Below are positions 42,264-51,915 of a stretch of DNA of 64,000 bases, in pieces (the stretch's first letter is position 1; the number at the start of each line of letters is the position of its first letter). Source of the DNA: Niameybacter massiliensis (GTDB taxonomy: Bacteria; Bacillota; Clostridia; Lachnospirales; Cellulosilyticaceae); contig NZ_LN875034.1 in assembly GCF_001282685.1 (NCBI RefSeq), positions 374,157 to 438,156 on the forward strand. The letters are read 5' to 3'. A program made the translations under genes and the position numbers. The notes under the pieces are model-generated. The model made no database searches. It had not been told where the DNA came from and worked only from the letters and a program-made list of their open reading frames with translations.

Positions 42264-42938
42264 ATGAACAACTTACAAGAGTATGAAATCAAAGTGAAAA
42301 TGTGTGAAATCGGAAAACGTGTTTACGGAAGAGGAATGGTTGCATCTAATGATGGTAACTTCTCTGTAAAGATTAGTGATACAGAAATTCTTTGTACACC
42401 AACAGGCACAAGCAAAGGATTTATGACACCAGAGATGATTTGTAAAGTAGATTTAGAAGGTAATGTATTAGAAGCAACAGCACCTTATAAGCCATCTTCA
42501 GAAGTGAAAATGCATCTTAGAATTTACCAACTTAGAAAAGATGTTAATGCTGTTGTTCATGCGCATCCAATGTATGCGACTGCATTTGCAATTTGTGGCA
42601 AGCCACTTGATAAGCAAATTATGCCAGAGTCTACAATCTTCCTTGGTGATGTACCATTAGCAGGTTATGGTATGCCTTCTACAGTAGAAGTACCAGATGC
42701 TATTGAACCATTCTTAGATACACATGATGCAGTACTTCTTGCAAATCACGGTGCACTTGCATGGGGAGTAGATATTGAAGCAGCTTACCACAAGATGGAA
42801 GGTTTAGAGTTCTACGCACAACTTCTTTATTTAACAGAAAGCATGGGAGGCGCTAAAGAACTTCCACAAAATGAGGTAGATCGTTTAGTTGAACTTAGAA
42901 GAGGGATGAATTTACCAGGTAGACATCCAAAACTTTAA
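42264..42938 (+). CDS. fucA: L-fuculose-1-phosphate aldolase (class II)
   Basis: 224 residues. The zinc ligands are His99 and His101 in 'AVVHAHPMYATAFAI' and His162 in 'LLANHGALAWG'; the catalytic acid is Glu80 in 'PYKPSSEVKMHL'. It splits L-fuculose-1-phosphate (or rhamnulose-1-phosphate) into dihydroxyacetone phosphate and L-lactaldehyde. The adjacent FucI homologue settles the fucose assignment. First gene of the operon, with a GGAG-type site; the operator pair lies 60 bases upstream. Confidence 0.9.
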   Translation: MNNLQEYEIKVKMCEIGKRVYGRGMVASNDGNFSVKISDTEILCTPTGTSKGFMTPEMICKVDLEGNVLEATAPYKPSSEVKMHLRIYQLRKDVNAVVHAHPMYATAFAICGKPLDKQIMPESTIFLGDVPLAGYGMPSTVEVPDAIEPFLDTHDAVLLANHGALAWGVDIEAAYHKMEGLEFYAQLLYLTESMGGAKELPQNEVDRLVELRRGMNLPGRHPKL

Positions 42939-43023
42939 TACATAGAAATGAAATAATATTGAGTATAAAGAACAAGCGCATAATGAGAGAAGGATTAATT
43001 AAACACATTAAGGGGGAAAGAAA

Positions 43024-44820
43024 ATGGAAAATACATATCGTTTAAAAGGTGCACTTCCTAAAGTCGGAATTAGACCAACTATTGATGGCAGAAGAGAAGG
43101 CGTTAGAGAATCATTAGAAGAACAAACAATGAGCATGGCTAAAGCAGTAGCTACACTTATTGAAGGCACACTTCGTCATCCAAATGGTGATAAAGTTGAA
43201 TGTGTCATTGCAGATACTACAATCGGCGGTGTAGCAGAAGCAAGTGCATGTGAAGCAAAATTTGAAAAAGAAAATGTAGAAGTTTCTATTACAGTTACAC
43301 CATGTTGGTGTTATGGTGCAGAAACACTTGATCTTAACCCACACCGTGTGAAAGCAATCTGGGGATTCAACGGTACAGAAAGACCAGGTGCTGTATATCT
43401 TGCATCAGCAGCTGCAGCTCATGCACAAGCAGGGCTTCCTGTGTTCTCAATCTATGGCAAAGATGTTCAAGATTCAGGAGATCAAACAATTCCAGCAGAT
43501 GTAGAAACTAAACTTCTTACTTTTGCAAAAGCAGGTCTTGCTGTAGCACAAATGAGAAACAAATCTTATTTATCAATTGGTAGTGTATCAATGGGTATCT
43601 CAGGTTCTATTGTAGATCCACACTTCTTTAGTGACTACTTAGGTATGAGAACAGAATACGTAGATATGATTGAAATCATGAGACGTATTGAAAATGAAAT
43701 CTACGATAAAGATGAATATGAAAAAGCACTTGCTTGGGTAAAAGCTAATTGCAAAGAAGGTGCAGAACTTAACAAACCACATCTTATCAAAGACCAAGCA
43801 GCTAAAGAAGCAGATTGGGAATTCATTGTGAAGATGACACTTATTTGTCGTGACCTTATGGTGGGTAATGAGAAGTTAGCAGAAAAAGGTTTTGTTGAAG
43901 AAGCAAATGGACACAATGCCATTGCAGCAGGTTTCCAAGGTCAACGTCATTGGACAGATTACAAACCAAATGGTGACTTTACAGAAGCTATCCTTAATTC
44001 ATCATTTGACTGGAATGGTACACGTGAAGCTTTTGTTGTAGCTACAGAAAATGATGCACTTAATGGTGTGCCAATGTTATTTGGTCATCTTCTTACAGGT
44101 ACATCTCAAATTTTCTCAGATGTACGTACATACTGGAGTCCTGAAGCTGTAGAACGTGTAACAGGACATAAGTTAGAAGGTCTTGCAGCAAATGGTATTA
44201 TCCACCTTATTAACTCAGGTTCTACAACACTTGATGGAACTGGTAAACAAAGAAATGCAGTTGGCGAACCAGCTATGAAACCATTCTGGGATATTACAGA
44301 AGAAGAAGTTAAAGCTTGCCTTGATGCCACAACATGGCCATCAGCAAACCGTGAATACTTCAGAGGGGGCGGTTACTCATCATGCTTCCTTACAGAAGGT
44401 GGTATGCCTGTAACAATGAGCCGTATCTCTATGGTGAAAGGTCTTGGACCAATCCTTCAAATTGCAGAAGGTTACACAGTAGAGCTTCCAAGTGATGTAC
44501 ATGATACACTTAACAAACGTACTGATCAAACATGGCCTACTACATGGTTTGTGCCAAACTTAACAGGTGAAGGTGCATTCAAAGATGTATATAGTGTTAT
44601 GAATGAATGGGCTGCTAACCATGGTGCAATCAGCTATGGGCATATTGGGGGAGACCTTATTACTCTTGCTTCTATGCTTCGTATTCCAGTAGCAATGCAC
44701 AATGTACCAGAAGAAAGAATCTTTAGACCTAAAGTATGGAGCGCATTTGGTACAAAAGATCAAGAAGGTGCTGACTTCAGAGCTTGTAACAACTACGGAC
44801 CACTTTACAAAAACGCATAG
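43024..44820 (+). CDS. fucI: L-fucose isomerase
   Basis: 598 residues, the full FucI length. The N-terminal domain begins '[20 protein letters not shown]', and '[20 protein letters not shown]', '[18 protein letters not shown]' and '[20 protein letters not shown]' are family motifs; the last supplies the catalytic Glu. It converts L-fucose to L-fuculose (and D-arabinose to D-ribulose) using Mn2+. A GGGGG site precedes the ATG. C-ending codons suggest strong expression when induced. Confidence 0.95.
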   Translation: MENTYRLKGALPKVGIRPTIDGRREGVRESLEEQTMSMAKAVATLIEGTLRHPNGDKVECVIADTTIGGVAEASACEAKFEKENVEVSITVTPCWCYGAETLDLNPHRVKAIWGFNGTERPGAVYLASAAAAHAQAGLPVFSIYGKDVQDSGDQTIPADVETKLLTFAKAGLAVAQMRNKSYLSIGSVSMGISGSIVDPHFFSDYLGMRTEYVDMIEIMRRIENEIYDKDEYEKALAWVKANCKEGAELNKPHLIKDQAAKEADWEFIVKMTLICRDLMVGNEKLAEKGFVEEANGHNAIAAGFQGQRHWTDYKPNGDFTEAILNSSFDWNGTREAFVVATENDALNGVPMLFGHLLTGTSQIFSDVRTYWSPEAVERVTGHKLEGLAANGIIHLINSGSTTLDGTGKQRNAVGEPAMKPFWDITEEEVKACLDATTWPSANREYFRGGGYSSCFLTEGGMPVTMSRISMVKGLGPILQIAEGYTVELPSDVHDTLNKRTDQTWPTTWFVPNLTGEGAFKDVYSVMNEWAANHGAISYGHIGGDLITLASMLRIPVAMHNVPEERIFRPKVWSAFGTKDQEGADFRACNNYGPLYKNA

Positions 44821-44829
44821 GAGGTCCTT

Positions 44830-46173
44830 ATGAATAAAGCATATATTGCATTTGACTTAGGTGCATCAAGTGGAAGATTAATGTTAGGAATTGAGAAGGG
44901 CGAGACGGTAGAACTAGAAGAAGTTCACCGTTTCCCTAATGATTCAGTAACTATAGGCGGGACTATGTACTGGGACATTCCAAGGCTTTTCCATGAGATG
45001 AAACAAGGTCTTAAGAAGGTAGCAAGAAGAACTGATGTAGATATTCAATCTATAGGGATTGATACCTGGGGGGTAGATGGTGCGTGGATTGATGAGAATG
45101 GGCAAATGATTAATTTGCCTATTCATTATAGAGATGGTAGAACGGGAAAAGTCATTGAGGAAGTAGAAGGTCTCATTGATGAGGAAATGCTTTATACTTT
45201 AACAGGTATACAAAAAGCTAATTTCAATACGATTTATCAAATATATTATGACAAAAAGTATAACAAAGTCATCAAAGAGCATGGCTATAAGTGGCTTTTT
45301 ATGCCAGATTTATTAGGTTATTTCTTTACAGGGAATCTTTATAATGAAGCAACGGTTGCTTCAACAAGTGGATTACTAGATGCACAGACAAGAACCTTTA
45401 GTGAAGAAATTTTTAATAAATTAGGTTTTAAGCGTGAATGGATGAATGAACTTGTTATGCCAGGTACTAAGATTGGTACACTTTCACAAGCTATACAAGA
45501 GGAAACAGGGCTGGGGGGCCTTCCGGTTATAGCAGTAGCAAGTCATGATACAGCTTCTGCAGTAGCAGGAGCGAAAATAGAGAAGGAAAATGAGCTTTAC
45601 TTAGTATGTGGTACTTGGTGCCTAATGGGATTAGAAGTAGGTACACCTTATTTAACAAAAGAAGCACAAGAAGCTGGTTTTACCAATGAAGGTAGTGCAA
45701 AGGGCAAGATAAGATTACTTAAAAATATCAATGGCCTTTGGATTTTACAACAGCTTAAAAAGTGTTTAAATGATAGAGGACTTCCGGTAGATTTTCCTGA
45801 TATTATTGCAGAGGCTAAAGAATCTAGCCATACTTATGCTATTGATATTGCAGATGAAAGATTTATGGCACCTGTTAATATGGAACAAGAAATTGTTAAG
45901 GCATGTGAAGAGGTATATGGTATAAAGCTTACGACAATGGGTGATATTGCTACAGCAGTATATAACGGGTTAGGGAAACTGTATAAAGAGACAGTTATCC
46001 AGTTTGAAGCACTCATTGAGGAATCTATTACTACTATTCATATGGTAGGTGGTGGGACGAAAGATCAGCACCTATGCCAAGTTGTAAGTGAAATGACAGG
46101 CAAAACTGTGATTAAAGGTACAACAGAAGCTTCAGCTATGGGAAATGTACTTTTACAACAAGGAAGCTGCTAG
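44830..46173 (+). CDS. FGGY carbohydrate kinase, acting as fuculokinase by context
   Basis: 447 residues with two FGGY ATPase lobes: the N-terminal phosphate loop 'FDLGASSGRLMLG', 'IGIDTWGVDGAWID' and the C-terminal 'IHMVGGGTKDQHLCQ'. By sequence it is closer to the rhamnulokinase (RhaB) branch than to proteobacterial FucK, but the position 9 bases after fucI makes L-fuculose the likely substrate, giving L-fuculose-1-phosphate for FucA. AGGAGG precedes the ATG. No permease and no lactaldehyde reductase are in the operon. Confidence 0.88.
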   Translation: MNKAYIAFDLGASSGRLMLGIEKGETVELEEVHRFPNDSVTIGGTMYWDIPRLFHEMKQGLKKVARRTDVDIQSIGIDTWGVDGAWIDENGQMINLPIHYRDGRTGKVIEEVEGLIDEEMLYTLTGIQKANFNTIYQIYYDKKYNKVIKEHGYKWLFMPDLLGYFFTGNLYNEATVASTSGLLDAQTRTFSEEIFNKLGFKREWMNELVMPGTKIGTLSQAIQEETGLGGLPVIAVASHDTASAVAGAKIEKENELYLVCGTWCLMGLEVGTPYLTKEAQEAGFTNEGSAKGKIRLLKNINGLWILQQLKKCLNDRGLPVDFPDIIAEAKESSHTYAIDIADERFMAPVNMEQEIVKACEEVYGIKLTTMGDIATAVYNGLGKLYKETVIQFEALIEESITTIHMVGGGTKDQHLCQVVSEMTGKTVIKGTTEASAMGNVLLQQGSC

Positions 46174-46282
46174 AGAGTCTATATGATATGAGAAGGATAA
46201 AGAGGATTCGTAATATGCTATGCTTTTAGAATAAGTGTATTGTGGATGTTATATCCTTATATAACGATTGAGATAAAGAAAT

Positions 46283-46321
46283 AATGCATCTGGGATCCTA
46301 ATATAGGAGAGCAGATGCATT
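46283..46321 (+). terminator. Terminator of the fuc operon
   Basis: AATGCATCTG (46283-46292) pairs with CAGATGCATT (46312-46321), with an inner TCCT/AGGA helix; followed by TTGTTA. Confidence 0.75.
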
Positions 46322-46353
46322 TTGTTATAGATTGATTAATTTAGGAGGAGCAT

Positions 46354-47844
46354 ATGAGTTCACATATAAGCAAGAAATATAAACATTTCTATGGAGATTT
46401 ACATACACATACAGGTTTTTCAGATGGACAAGGTACACCTGAAGAAGCTTTTAAATGGGCAAAGGAAAGTAGAAGAGGAGACTTTTTAGCTGTGTCAGAC
46501 CATGCGGATCGTATTGACCAAAGAAAGTGGGAAGCAACTTTGAAGGCAGCGCAGGAAGCAACGGATGAGACGTTTGTAGCATTGGCTTCTGTTGAATCGG
46601 GTTATAGTGAAGAGTATATAGATGAAGACGGTGTGGCTGTAGTTAATGGAGGAGAACTTAATCTATTAGGTGCAAGTGAACTTATAGTAGAAAGTGGCTA
46701 TCCAACAAATGGTGAGCACTTTGGAGAGCTTCTCAAAAAGCAAAAAGAAGCAATAGCCTTTTTTAATCATCCTCAAGAAGCCAGTTGGCCAACAGATAAA
46801 ATATGGAATGCCTATAAGGATTTTGAAGTGTTAAATCCAGAAGAAAATTTACAAATTGTAGGTGTAGAGGTATCTAATGAAACAAGTGCTTATAATGATT
46901 TGCATGAGTTAGTATATAGTGTAGCCTTAGATAAAGGATGGCGATTTGCACCTTTTGCCAACTCAGATACACACAGTGGTAAATGGTTAAGTGGATTTGA
47001 TGACCGTACAGTTGTGCTGGCAGAAGCACTTACAGCCAAGGATTTATTAGAAGCATTTAGACAACGACGTTTCTATGCTGTACAGAATCCAAGTTTTCAA
47101 ATAGAGTTTGAAGTGAATGGTCAGGTCATGGGGAGTGTGTTAGAACCGTCATGCATAGATTATGAGATAAAGATAGAGGTAGAAAATAGATCTCCAAAGG
47201 AAGGAGAAGCCTTTAAATGTATACAATTAATATCAGATAATGGAGAGGTAATAGCTGAAAAGTTATTAGACAGTTTCTATGACCTATGGCAATTTGAAGT
47301 GGCGAGTACAACAGCACATTACTATTTTGTAAGAGTAGTCAATCAACTAGGCGAGAAAATATGGACAGCACCTATATGGACAGGAAGAAAGGCTAAGGTA
47401 TGGGAACCGGTGCAAAAGGGTATTCGTATACCAATGGATAAAATGAGTATATGTGAAGTCTCTTCAGAGAAAGTAGCACATCAAGCAAAGGAGGTACTTA
47501 ATCTAGATACTAAAACTTGGTGGGAAGCTGAAGGCCCAATGGGAGAGCTCCTATTGGATTTGGGAGAGCTCAAAAATATAGTGGGGGTAGGCTATCGTAA
47601 AAATTATATTCATTATGAAGATAAAGAGGCACTTGCAAAGCTTCTGGATTGTTATGAGTATGAGATAAGATTAGAAAAGAATGGAGAAGCTATTCATAAG
47701 GAAAAAGGCCGTATCTTAAATTATGGAAAAGAGCATTATACTCACTTTGAGTCAGTCAAAGGTAGATATATTTATATTAAGGCTAAAAGTATAAATGAAA
47801 ATGCTACAGTTGCGATAGGGAATATCTTTATTTATACTCAATGA
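46354..47844 (+). CDS. PHP-domain metallohydrolase with a C-terminal discoidin-like region
   Basis: 496 residues, no signal peptide. The PHP domain (about 10-245) shows metal-binding 'YGDLHTHTGFSDG', 'AVSDHADRIDQ', 'AFFNHPQEASWP' and 'FANSDTHSGKW', as in the CehA/McbA-like group. A middle beta region (about 250-345) and a C-terminal segment (about 370-496) with 'NIVGVGYRKNYIHYED' and 'GRYIYIKAKSINEN' resemble a galactose-binding (F5/8) fold. PHP enzymes hydrolyse phosphoesters. AGGAGG precedes the ATG. It follows the fuc operon after a terminator; a sugar-phosphate substrate is possible but unproven. Confidence 0.8.
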   Translation: MSSHISKKYKHFYGDLHTHTGFSDGQGTPEEAFKWAKESRRGDFLAVSDHADRIDQRKWEATLKAAQEATDETFVALASVESGYSEEYIDEDGVAVVNGGELNLLGASELIVESGYPTNGEHFGELLKKQKEAIAFFNHPQEASWPTDKIWNAYKDFEVLNPEENLQIVGVEVSNETSAYNDLHELVYSVALDKGWRFAPFANSDTHSGKWLSGFDDRTVVLAEALTAKDLLEAFRQRRFYAVQNPSFQIEFEVNGQVMGSVLEPSCIDYEIKIEVENRSPKEGEAFKCIQLISDNGEVIAEKLLDSFYDLWQFEVASTTAHYYFVRVVNQLGEKIWTAPIWTGRKAKVWEPVQKGIRIPMDKMSICEVSSEKVAHQAKEVLNLDTKTWWEAEGPMGELLLDLGELKNIVGVGYRKNYIHYEDKEALAKLLDCYEYEIRLEKNGEAIHKEKGRILNYGKEHYTHFESVKGRYIYIKAKSINENATVAIGNIFIYTQ

Positions 47845-47921
47845 ATTTATAATAAATTTATATAGAAGCGTTAAAATGCTATCTGAAATTAGAGACCTAT
47901 TTATATACCAAAAATACTAAA

Positions 47922-47949
47922 TTGTAAAATTTTTAGAGTGTGATATAAT
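47922..47949 (+). promoter_or_regulatory. Probable promoter of the LCP gene
   Basis: TTGTAA (47922-47927), 16 bases, TATAAT (47944-47949), 50 bases before the start codon. Confidence 0.5.
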
Positions 47950-47998
47950 AGGCTAGGTAATAATAAAGGTATCTAAGCCAAAAGGAGCATAGCCAGAA

Positions 47999-49045
47999 AT
48001 GAAGAAGATAAGTGAGACTCAGAGGAAGCAGCTTACCAAGTTCTTTTTAAGAATGATGCTGCTAAGCTTTATCGCAGTAGTACTTATAGGAGGCGTTGTA
48101 GCTTGCACTGTAGGAAATACTTTTAGTAAGATAAAAGTTGCAAGTAGAGATGAATTAGATCCAAACCTCCCACAATATAATCGTAATGAAGATACAGATC
48201 AAGAAGCATTACATTTAAATGTAGCAGTATTTGGGGTAGATAAAGATGAATCAAGAACAGATGTTATCTTTGTCGTACACTTTAATAGTGAAACAGGGAA
48301 GACAGAAGTGATTTCAGTACCAAGAGATACAAAAGTAACTTGGACGGATTATCAGATTGAAAAAGCAAAAGAACTTGATAGATATATACAAAATCCATGT
48401 AAAATTACAGAAATGAGTTCTTTTGGTGGTATAGAGAATATTAGATATTTCACTGTAAATGCACTAGAAGATATTTTAGGGATTAAAATAGACCATTACG
48501 TTGTTGTAAATATTGATGCATTTAGAAAGATTGTAGATGGTATAGGTGGCGTAACTGTTGATGTACCAAGACGTATGGAGTACACAGATAATAGCCAAGG
48601 CCTTTATATAGATCTTGAACCGGGCTTACAAACTCTAAACGGAGAACAAGCAGAGGGTTTAGTAAGATGGAGACATAATAATGACTACAGTGAGCAATAT
48701 GCAGAAGGCGATACAGGGCGTATAGAAACACAACAAATTTTCTTAACAGCCTTTGCTAAAAAGGTCATGAGTCCACAAATTTTAAAAGCAGTACCACAAA
48801 TGGTTAACATCTTATACTCAGATGTGCAAACAGATGTTGCTTTAAAAGATATACCTACATACTTAGGATATATTAATAAGTTTAATACAGCTAAGTTGAA
48901 CTTTGAAACACTTCCAGGTGAATTTATTAGAGAAGAAAAGTGGTACTACATGGTAGACTATGATGAAGTAGATGAATTTGTAGCAGCACATTTTAATGAT
49001 AATGTAGCAATAGCGCAAAGTGGGGTTGTTGCTACTGAAGAATAA
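47999..49045 (+). CDS. LytR-CpsA-Psr (LCP) family protein
   Basis: 348 residues. One N-terminal membrane anchor (about 17-40, 'MMLLSFIAVVLIGGVVACTV') precedes an extracytoplasmic LCP domain: 'NVAVFGVDKDESRTDVIFVV', 'VISVPRDTKV', 'YVVVNIDAFRKIVDGIGGV' and 'LNGEQAEGLVRWRHNNDY'. The Arg and Asp residues that bind the polyprenyl pyrophosphate are present. LCP enzymes attach teichoic acids or capsular glycans to peptidoglycan. The TagO-like gene at 60.4 kb supplies the first step of such polymers. Confidence 0.93.
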   Translation: MKKISETQRKQLTKFFLRMMLLSFIAVVLIGGVVACTVGNTFSKIKVASRDELDPNLPQYNRNEDTDQEALHLNVAVFGVDKDESRTDVIFVVHFNSETGKTEVISVPRDTKVTWTDYQIEKAKELDRYIQNPCKITEMSSFGGIENIRYFTVNALEDILGIKIDHYVVVNIDAFRKIVDGIGGVTVDVPRRMEYTDNSQGLYIDLEPGLQTLNGEQAEGLVRWRHNNDYSEQYAEGDTGRIETQQIFLTAFAKKVMSPQILKAVPQMVNILYSDVQTDVALKDIPTYLGYINKFNTAKLNFETLPGEFIREEKWYYMVDYDEVDEFVAAHFNDNVAIAQSGVVATEE

Positions 49046-49048
49046 AGC

Positions 49049-49088
49049 AAAAGGGTAAGGTGATACCAAGTGGTCGCCTTACCCTTTT
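49049..49088. terminator. Bidirectional terminator
   Basis: AAAAGGGTAAGG (49049-49060) pairs with CCTTACCCTTTT (49077-49088), between the LCP gene (+) and the holin-like gene (-). Confidence 0.85.
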
Positions 49089-49097
49089 TATAATTTG

Positions 49098-49343
49098 CTA
49101 TTTTTCATCAGTCTTGTCTGTAGTTTTATCAGAGGTTTGGTTAGGATCATCAGTAAACCAGCGACTGGTTGTTGTTGGGTTGCTAATAATACCAGCAGTA
49201 ACTAAGATTGCTAAGACAGCATTTACAATTTCTTGATATTCGCTTGGGACAATTTTAATCCCGAAAGCAGAAAGAACAAGAGGAATAACTGCAGCAATAG
49301 AAACCCAGAGACCATAGTTGCGCCATCTACTATTATTGTTCAT
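49098..49343 (-). CDS. Phage-type holin (phi LC3-like), solitary
   Basis: 81 residues with two membrane segments and the family ending: 'NYGLWVSIAAVIPLVLSAFG', then 'NAVLAILVTAGIISNPTTTS', then a charged Lys/Asp tail. Holins of this type make membrane lesions that release endolysin. There is no endolysin, tail or other phage gene nearby, so this is a solitary, possibly domesticated copy. AGGAGG precedes the ATG. It may serve in autolysis or protein release (inference). Confidence 0.75.
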   Translation of the reverse strand: MNNNSRWRNYGLWVSIAAVIPLVLSAFGIKIVPSEYQEIVNAVLAILVTAGIISNPTTTSRWFTDDPNQTSDKTTDKTDEK

Positions 49344-49423
49344 AAACTTACCTCCTACTCTAACAATGAGAGCGATGATTCAATAATAGTATACGTGCTA
49401 GTTGTCTAAATGGTGATAGATAT

Positions 49424-50464
49424 TTAGGCCAAACGTTCCACCATATAATCGTCTTCAAAAAGACCTACATATCTACTACCTTCTTCATCTTCATAAGTGC
49501 CTTTGCCATGCATTCTACCATCTACAAAGTCACCGGTATAGCTATGTCCATTAGGAAAACGCATAGTACCTTTACCAGTAATATGACCATCTACTACGTC
49601 ACCAATATAGATACTTCCATTTAATAATGAGACCTTACCTTTACCTGTAGCTACACCATCTACTAAGTCCCCTTCATAAGTACCGATGTTAGGTAGATAT
49701 AATTGACCATGTGTTGATGTAACCATGTAGTCATCTTCAAAGATACCTTGATATTTAGCACCTGTTTCATCTTCATAAGTGCCTTCACCATGCATATAAC
49801 CATCTAAAAATTGACCAATATACTTGTGGCCATTATTGAAAGTTCTCATGCCTTTACCAGTAAGTTTACCATGCACAACATCACCGCGATAAGACGAACC
49901 ATCTAAATAGGTATAAGTACCTTTACCATGAGGAATACCTTCCTCTACATCCCCTTCATATGTACCAATTTCACTAAGTGTTAATTTGCCACGACCTGTA
50001 GCAATACCATCTCTAAATTCACCTTCATAGCAATCACCATTAGCAAAGCGGCAAATTCCATGAGCTTGGATTTTGTTATTCATAAAAGTACCTTCGAAGA
50101 CTAGGCCTTCTGTAGTATGGAAAGTCCCTTTACCTTCACGTACACCATTAAGAAAAGCACCTTCATGGAAGGAACCATCGCTCCAATGATAAACCCCTTG
50201 TCCGGTTTGTTCACCTTTGTAGAAGTCTCCTTCATAGGTTTCTTCGTCATCTAAATAGGCTTTCCCACGGCCATGAGGTTCTCCATTTTTAAATTCCCCT
50301 TCGTAGATTAGCTTTCCATCTTCGTTATAAAGCTTACCCATCCCATGAAACATAGGACCCTTCATCGCACCTTCATACATTACATTTCCGTTTTTATGGT
50401 ATAAGACTTCGTCTTCGTATACATCATCGTGTTTTGAAAATAATGATTTAAGTTTTTCAAACAT
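49424..50464 (-). CDS. MORN-repeat protein
   Basis: 346 residues, almost wholly made of about 13 MORN repeats of about 23 residues (pattern Y-x-G-x-F/D-x-x-G-x-x-x-G-x-G), for example 'YEGEFKNGEPHGRGKAYLDD'. Two segments of nearly 100 residues, each ending in FEDDYMV, are clearly duplicated. There is no signal peptide or membrane segment. MORN arrays bind lipids or serve as scaffolds; bacterial members are poorly known. AAGGAAGG precedes the ATG. Upstream on the same strand is spmAB. Confidence 0.88.
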   Translation of the reverse strand: MFEKLKSLFSKHDDVYEDEVLYHKNGNVMYEGAMKGPMFHGMGKLYNEDGKLIYEGEFKNGEPHGRGKAYLDDEETYEGDFYKGEQTGQGVYHWSDGSFHEGAFLNGVREGKGTFHTTEGLVFEGTFMNNKIQAHGICRFANGDCYEGEFRDGIATGRGKLTLSEIGTYEGDVEEGIPHGKGTYTYLDGSSYRGDVVHGKLTGKGMRTFNNGHKYIGQFLDGYMHGEGTYEDETGAKYQGIFEDDYMVTSTHGQLYLPNIGTYEGDLVDGVATGKGKVSLLNGSIYIGDVVDGHITGKGTMRFPNGHSYTGDFVDGRMHGKGTYEDEEGSRYVGLFEDDYMVERLA

Positions 50465-50532
50465 TTTTGGATCCTTCCTTTGTATATTTTATAGCTTTAT
50501 TATATCAGTTTTTAAAGGAAAAAAACAGCTTA

Positions 50533-51063
50533 TCAGCCGAAAAGATAACAAGTTAAAAAGTAAGCACAGAGTATACCGACAAATGATGCAATCAAGCCAC
50601 CTACAACGGTATAACGTGTGTTTTTTACTTTGATAGTCATAAAGTATACAGACATGGTATAAAAGATGGTTTCAGTACATCCAAACATAATAGAAACAAG
50701 ACGACCAATGAAAGAATCAGGGCCGTAAGTTTGGAAAATATCCAGAATAAGGCCAGTAGAAGCAGAAGAAGATACGGTACGCATGAGCGCGATAGGTAGG
50801 ACTTCTTTTGGGAAATTAGTTGAAGCAACTAAAGGACTTAATAGACGTACCAGACCATCTAGACCGCCAGAGCTTTTGAGCATACCTACACCTAGCATTA
50901 AGGCAACGAGTGTAGGTAAAATAGAAACAACAACAGAAAGGCCTTCTTTGGCACCATCAATAAAAGATTGAAAGATATCTACCTTATGTAATAAACCATA
51001 AATAACAATAGAACACATAACAAGGGGTATAAGTAAATCAGATATGTACATAAACGCTTTCAT
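50533..51063 (-). CDS. spmB: Spore maturation protein B
   Basis: 176 residues with about five membrane segments and the nucleoside-recognition/gate domain: 'LLHKVDIFQSFIDGAKEGLS', 'LLSPLVASTNFPKEVLPIAL' and 'GCTETIFYTMSVYFMT'. With SpmA it is needed in Bacillus for full dehydration of the spore core. The start codon overlaps the spmA stop by one base (TAATG), and its GGAGG lies within spmA, so translation is coupled. Confidence 0.92.
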   Translation of the reverse strand: MKAFMYISDLLIPLVMCSIVIYGLLHKVDIFQSFIDGAKEGLSVVVSILPTLVALMLGVGMLKSSGGLDGLVRLLSPLVASTNFPKEVLPIALMRTVSSSASTGLILDIFQTYGPDSFIGRLVSIMFGCTETIFYTMSVYFMTIKVKNTRYTVVGGLIASFVGILCAYFLTCYLFG

Positions 51064-51644
51064 TAATCGTTCCTCCTATACATAAGTTTTGCAAAAGTAA
51101 TTGCAACAATAGAAGCAACAGCGGTAGCAAGTATAGAAGGTCCAATAACTTCTGTCGGATTGGCAGAGCCATATGCACTTCTATAGGCAACCATGTTAAT
51201 AGATACAAGTTGAATTGTAGAGATGTTTACAATTAGGAACATACACATAGCATGTGTAGCCGTTTTAGGATGTGTTTTATTAAGCTTTTGTAATTCTACC
51301 ATAGCCTTAAGACCAGGAGGTGTAGCAGCCCAACCTAGACCTAAAAAATTAGCAATAATATTTGTGGCAATGTATTTCCTTGCGGGATGATCCTTAGGGA
51401 CATCAGGAAAAAGGAAATTCAATATAGGTGTCATCTTTTTGGCTAGAGCGTCAATAAGATGAGCGTTTTCTGCAATACGCATAATACCCATCCACATAGC
51501 AAGTGCACCACAGGTTTTAAAGCAAAGTTCTACTGCAGATTGACTAGACTCTAACATGGAAGTTGTAAGGGCTTGCATATTGCCGCCAAAGAGGGCCATA
51601 AGCAAAGAAAAGATAACCATAAATCCCCATAAGTAATTAAGCAT
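51063..51644 (-). CDS. spmA: Spore maturation protein A
   Basis: 193 residues, membrane-embedded, with 'SSQSAVELCFKTCGALAMWM', 'FPDVPKDHPARKYIATNIIA' and 'NFLGLGWAATPPGLKAM', the SpmA signatures. It forms a pair with SpmB. Its presence indicates an endospore former. The gene is divergent from the abrB-like gene, and the 367-base gap contains two Spo0A-like boxes. Confidence 0.93.
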   Translation of the reverse strand: MLNYLWGFMVIFSLLMALFGGNMQALTTSMLESSQSAVELCFKTCGALAMWMGIMRIAENAHLIDALAKKMTPILNFLFPDVPKDHPARKYIATNIIANFLGLGWAATPPGLKAMVELQKLNKTHPKTATHAMCMFLIVNISTIQLVSINMVAYRSAYGSANPTEVIGPSILATAVASIVAITFAKLMYRRND

Positions 51645-51796
51645 TTCATTCTCTCCTAACTTCTAATAAAATATCTTGTCCTAATATATATGCACGTAAG
51701 TAGAGAAACTTGCCATCAAGAGAGAGAAAAGCTATTGGCAGAAAAATGTATTATTGGTAAATGAAAAAAGGTCATAAAAGCAGGTGAAACAGATTA

Positions 51797-51854
51797 TTCG
51801 ACAAAAAAATAAAAAAAATTCATCAAAACAGGTACAAATATTCGATTCGACAAA
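51797..51854. promoter_or_regulatory. Two Spo0A-like boxes in the spmA/abrB gap
   Basis: TTCGACAAA occurs at 51797-51805 and again at 51846-51854; this is the reverse complement of the 0A-box TTTGTCGAA. A further TTCGATT abuts the second. In an otherwise A/T-only stretch these are conspicuous. Confidence 0.55.
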
Positions 51855-51915
51855 TATTATATTATTAAATTGATAAAAAAATCAAAAAAAACGATAAAAA
51901 TTTACAAAACGGGAA

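Noticed and set aside
49098-49343. A prophage around the holin
   Set aside because: All neighbours are ordinary chromosomal genes; no integrase, capsid, tail or endolysin genes are visible.
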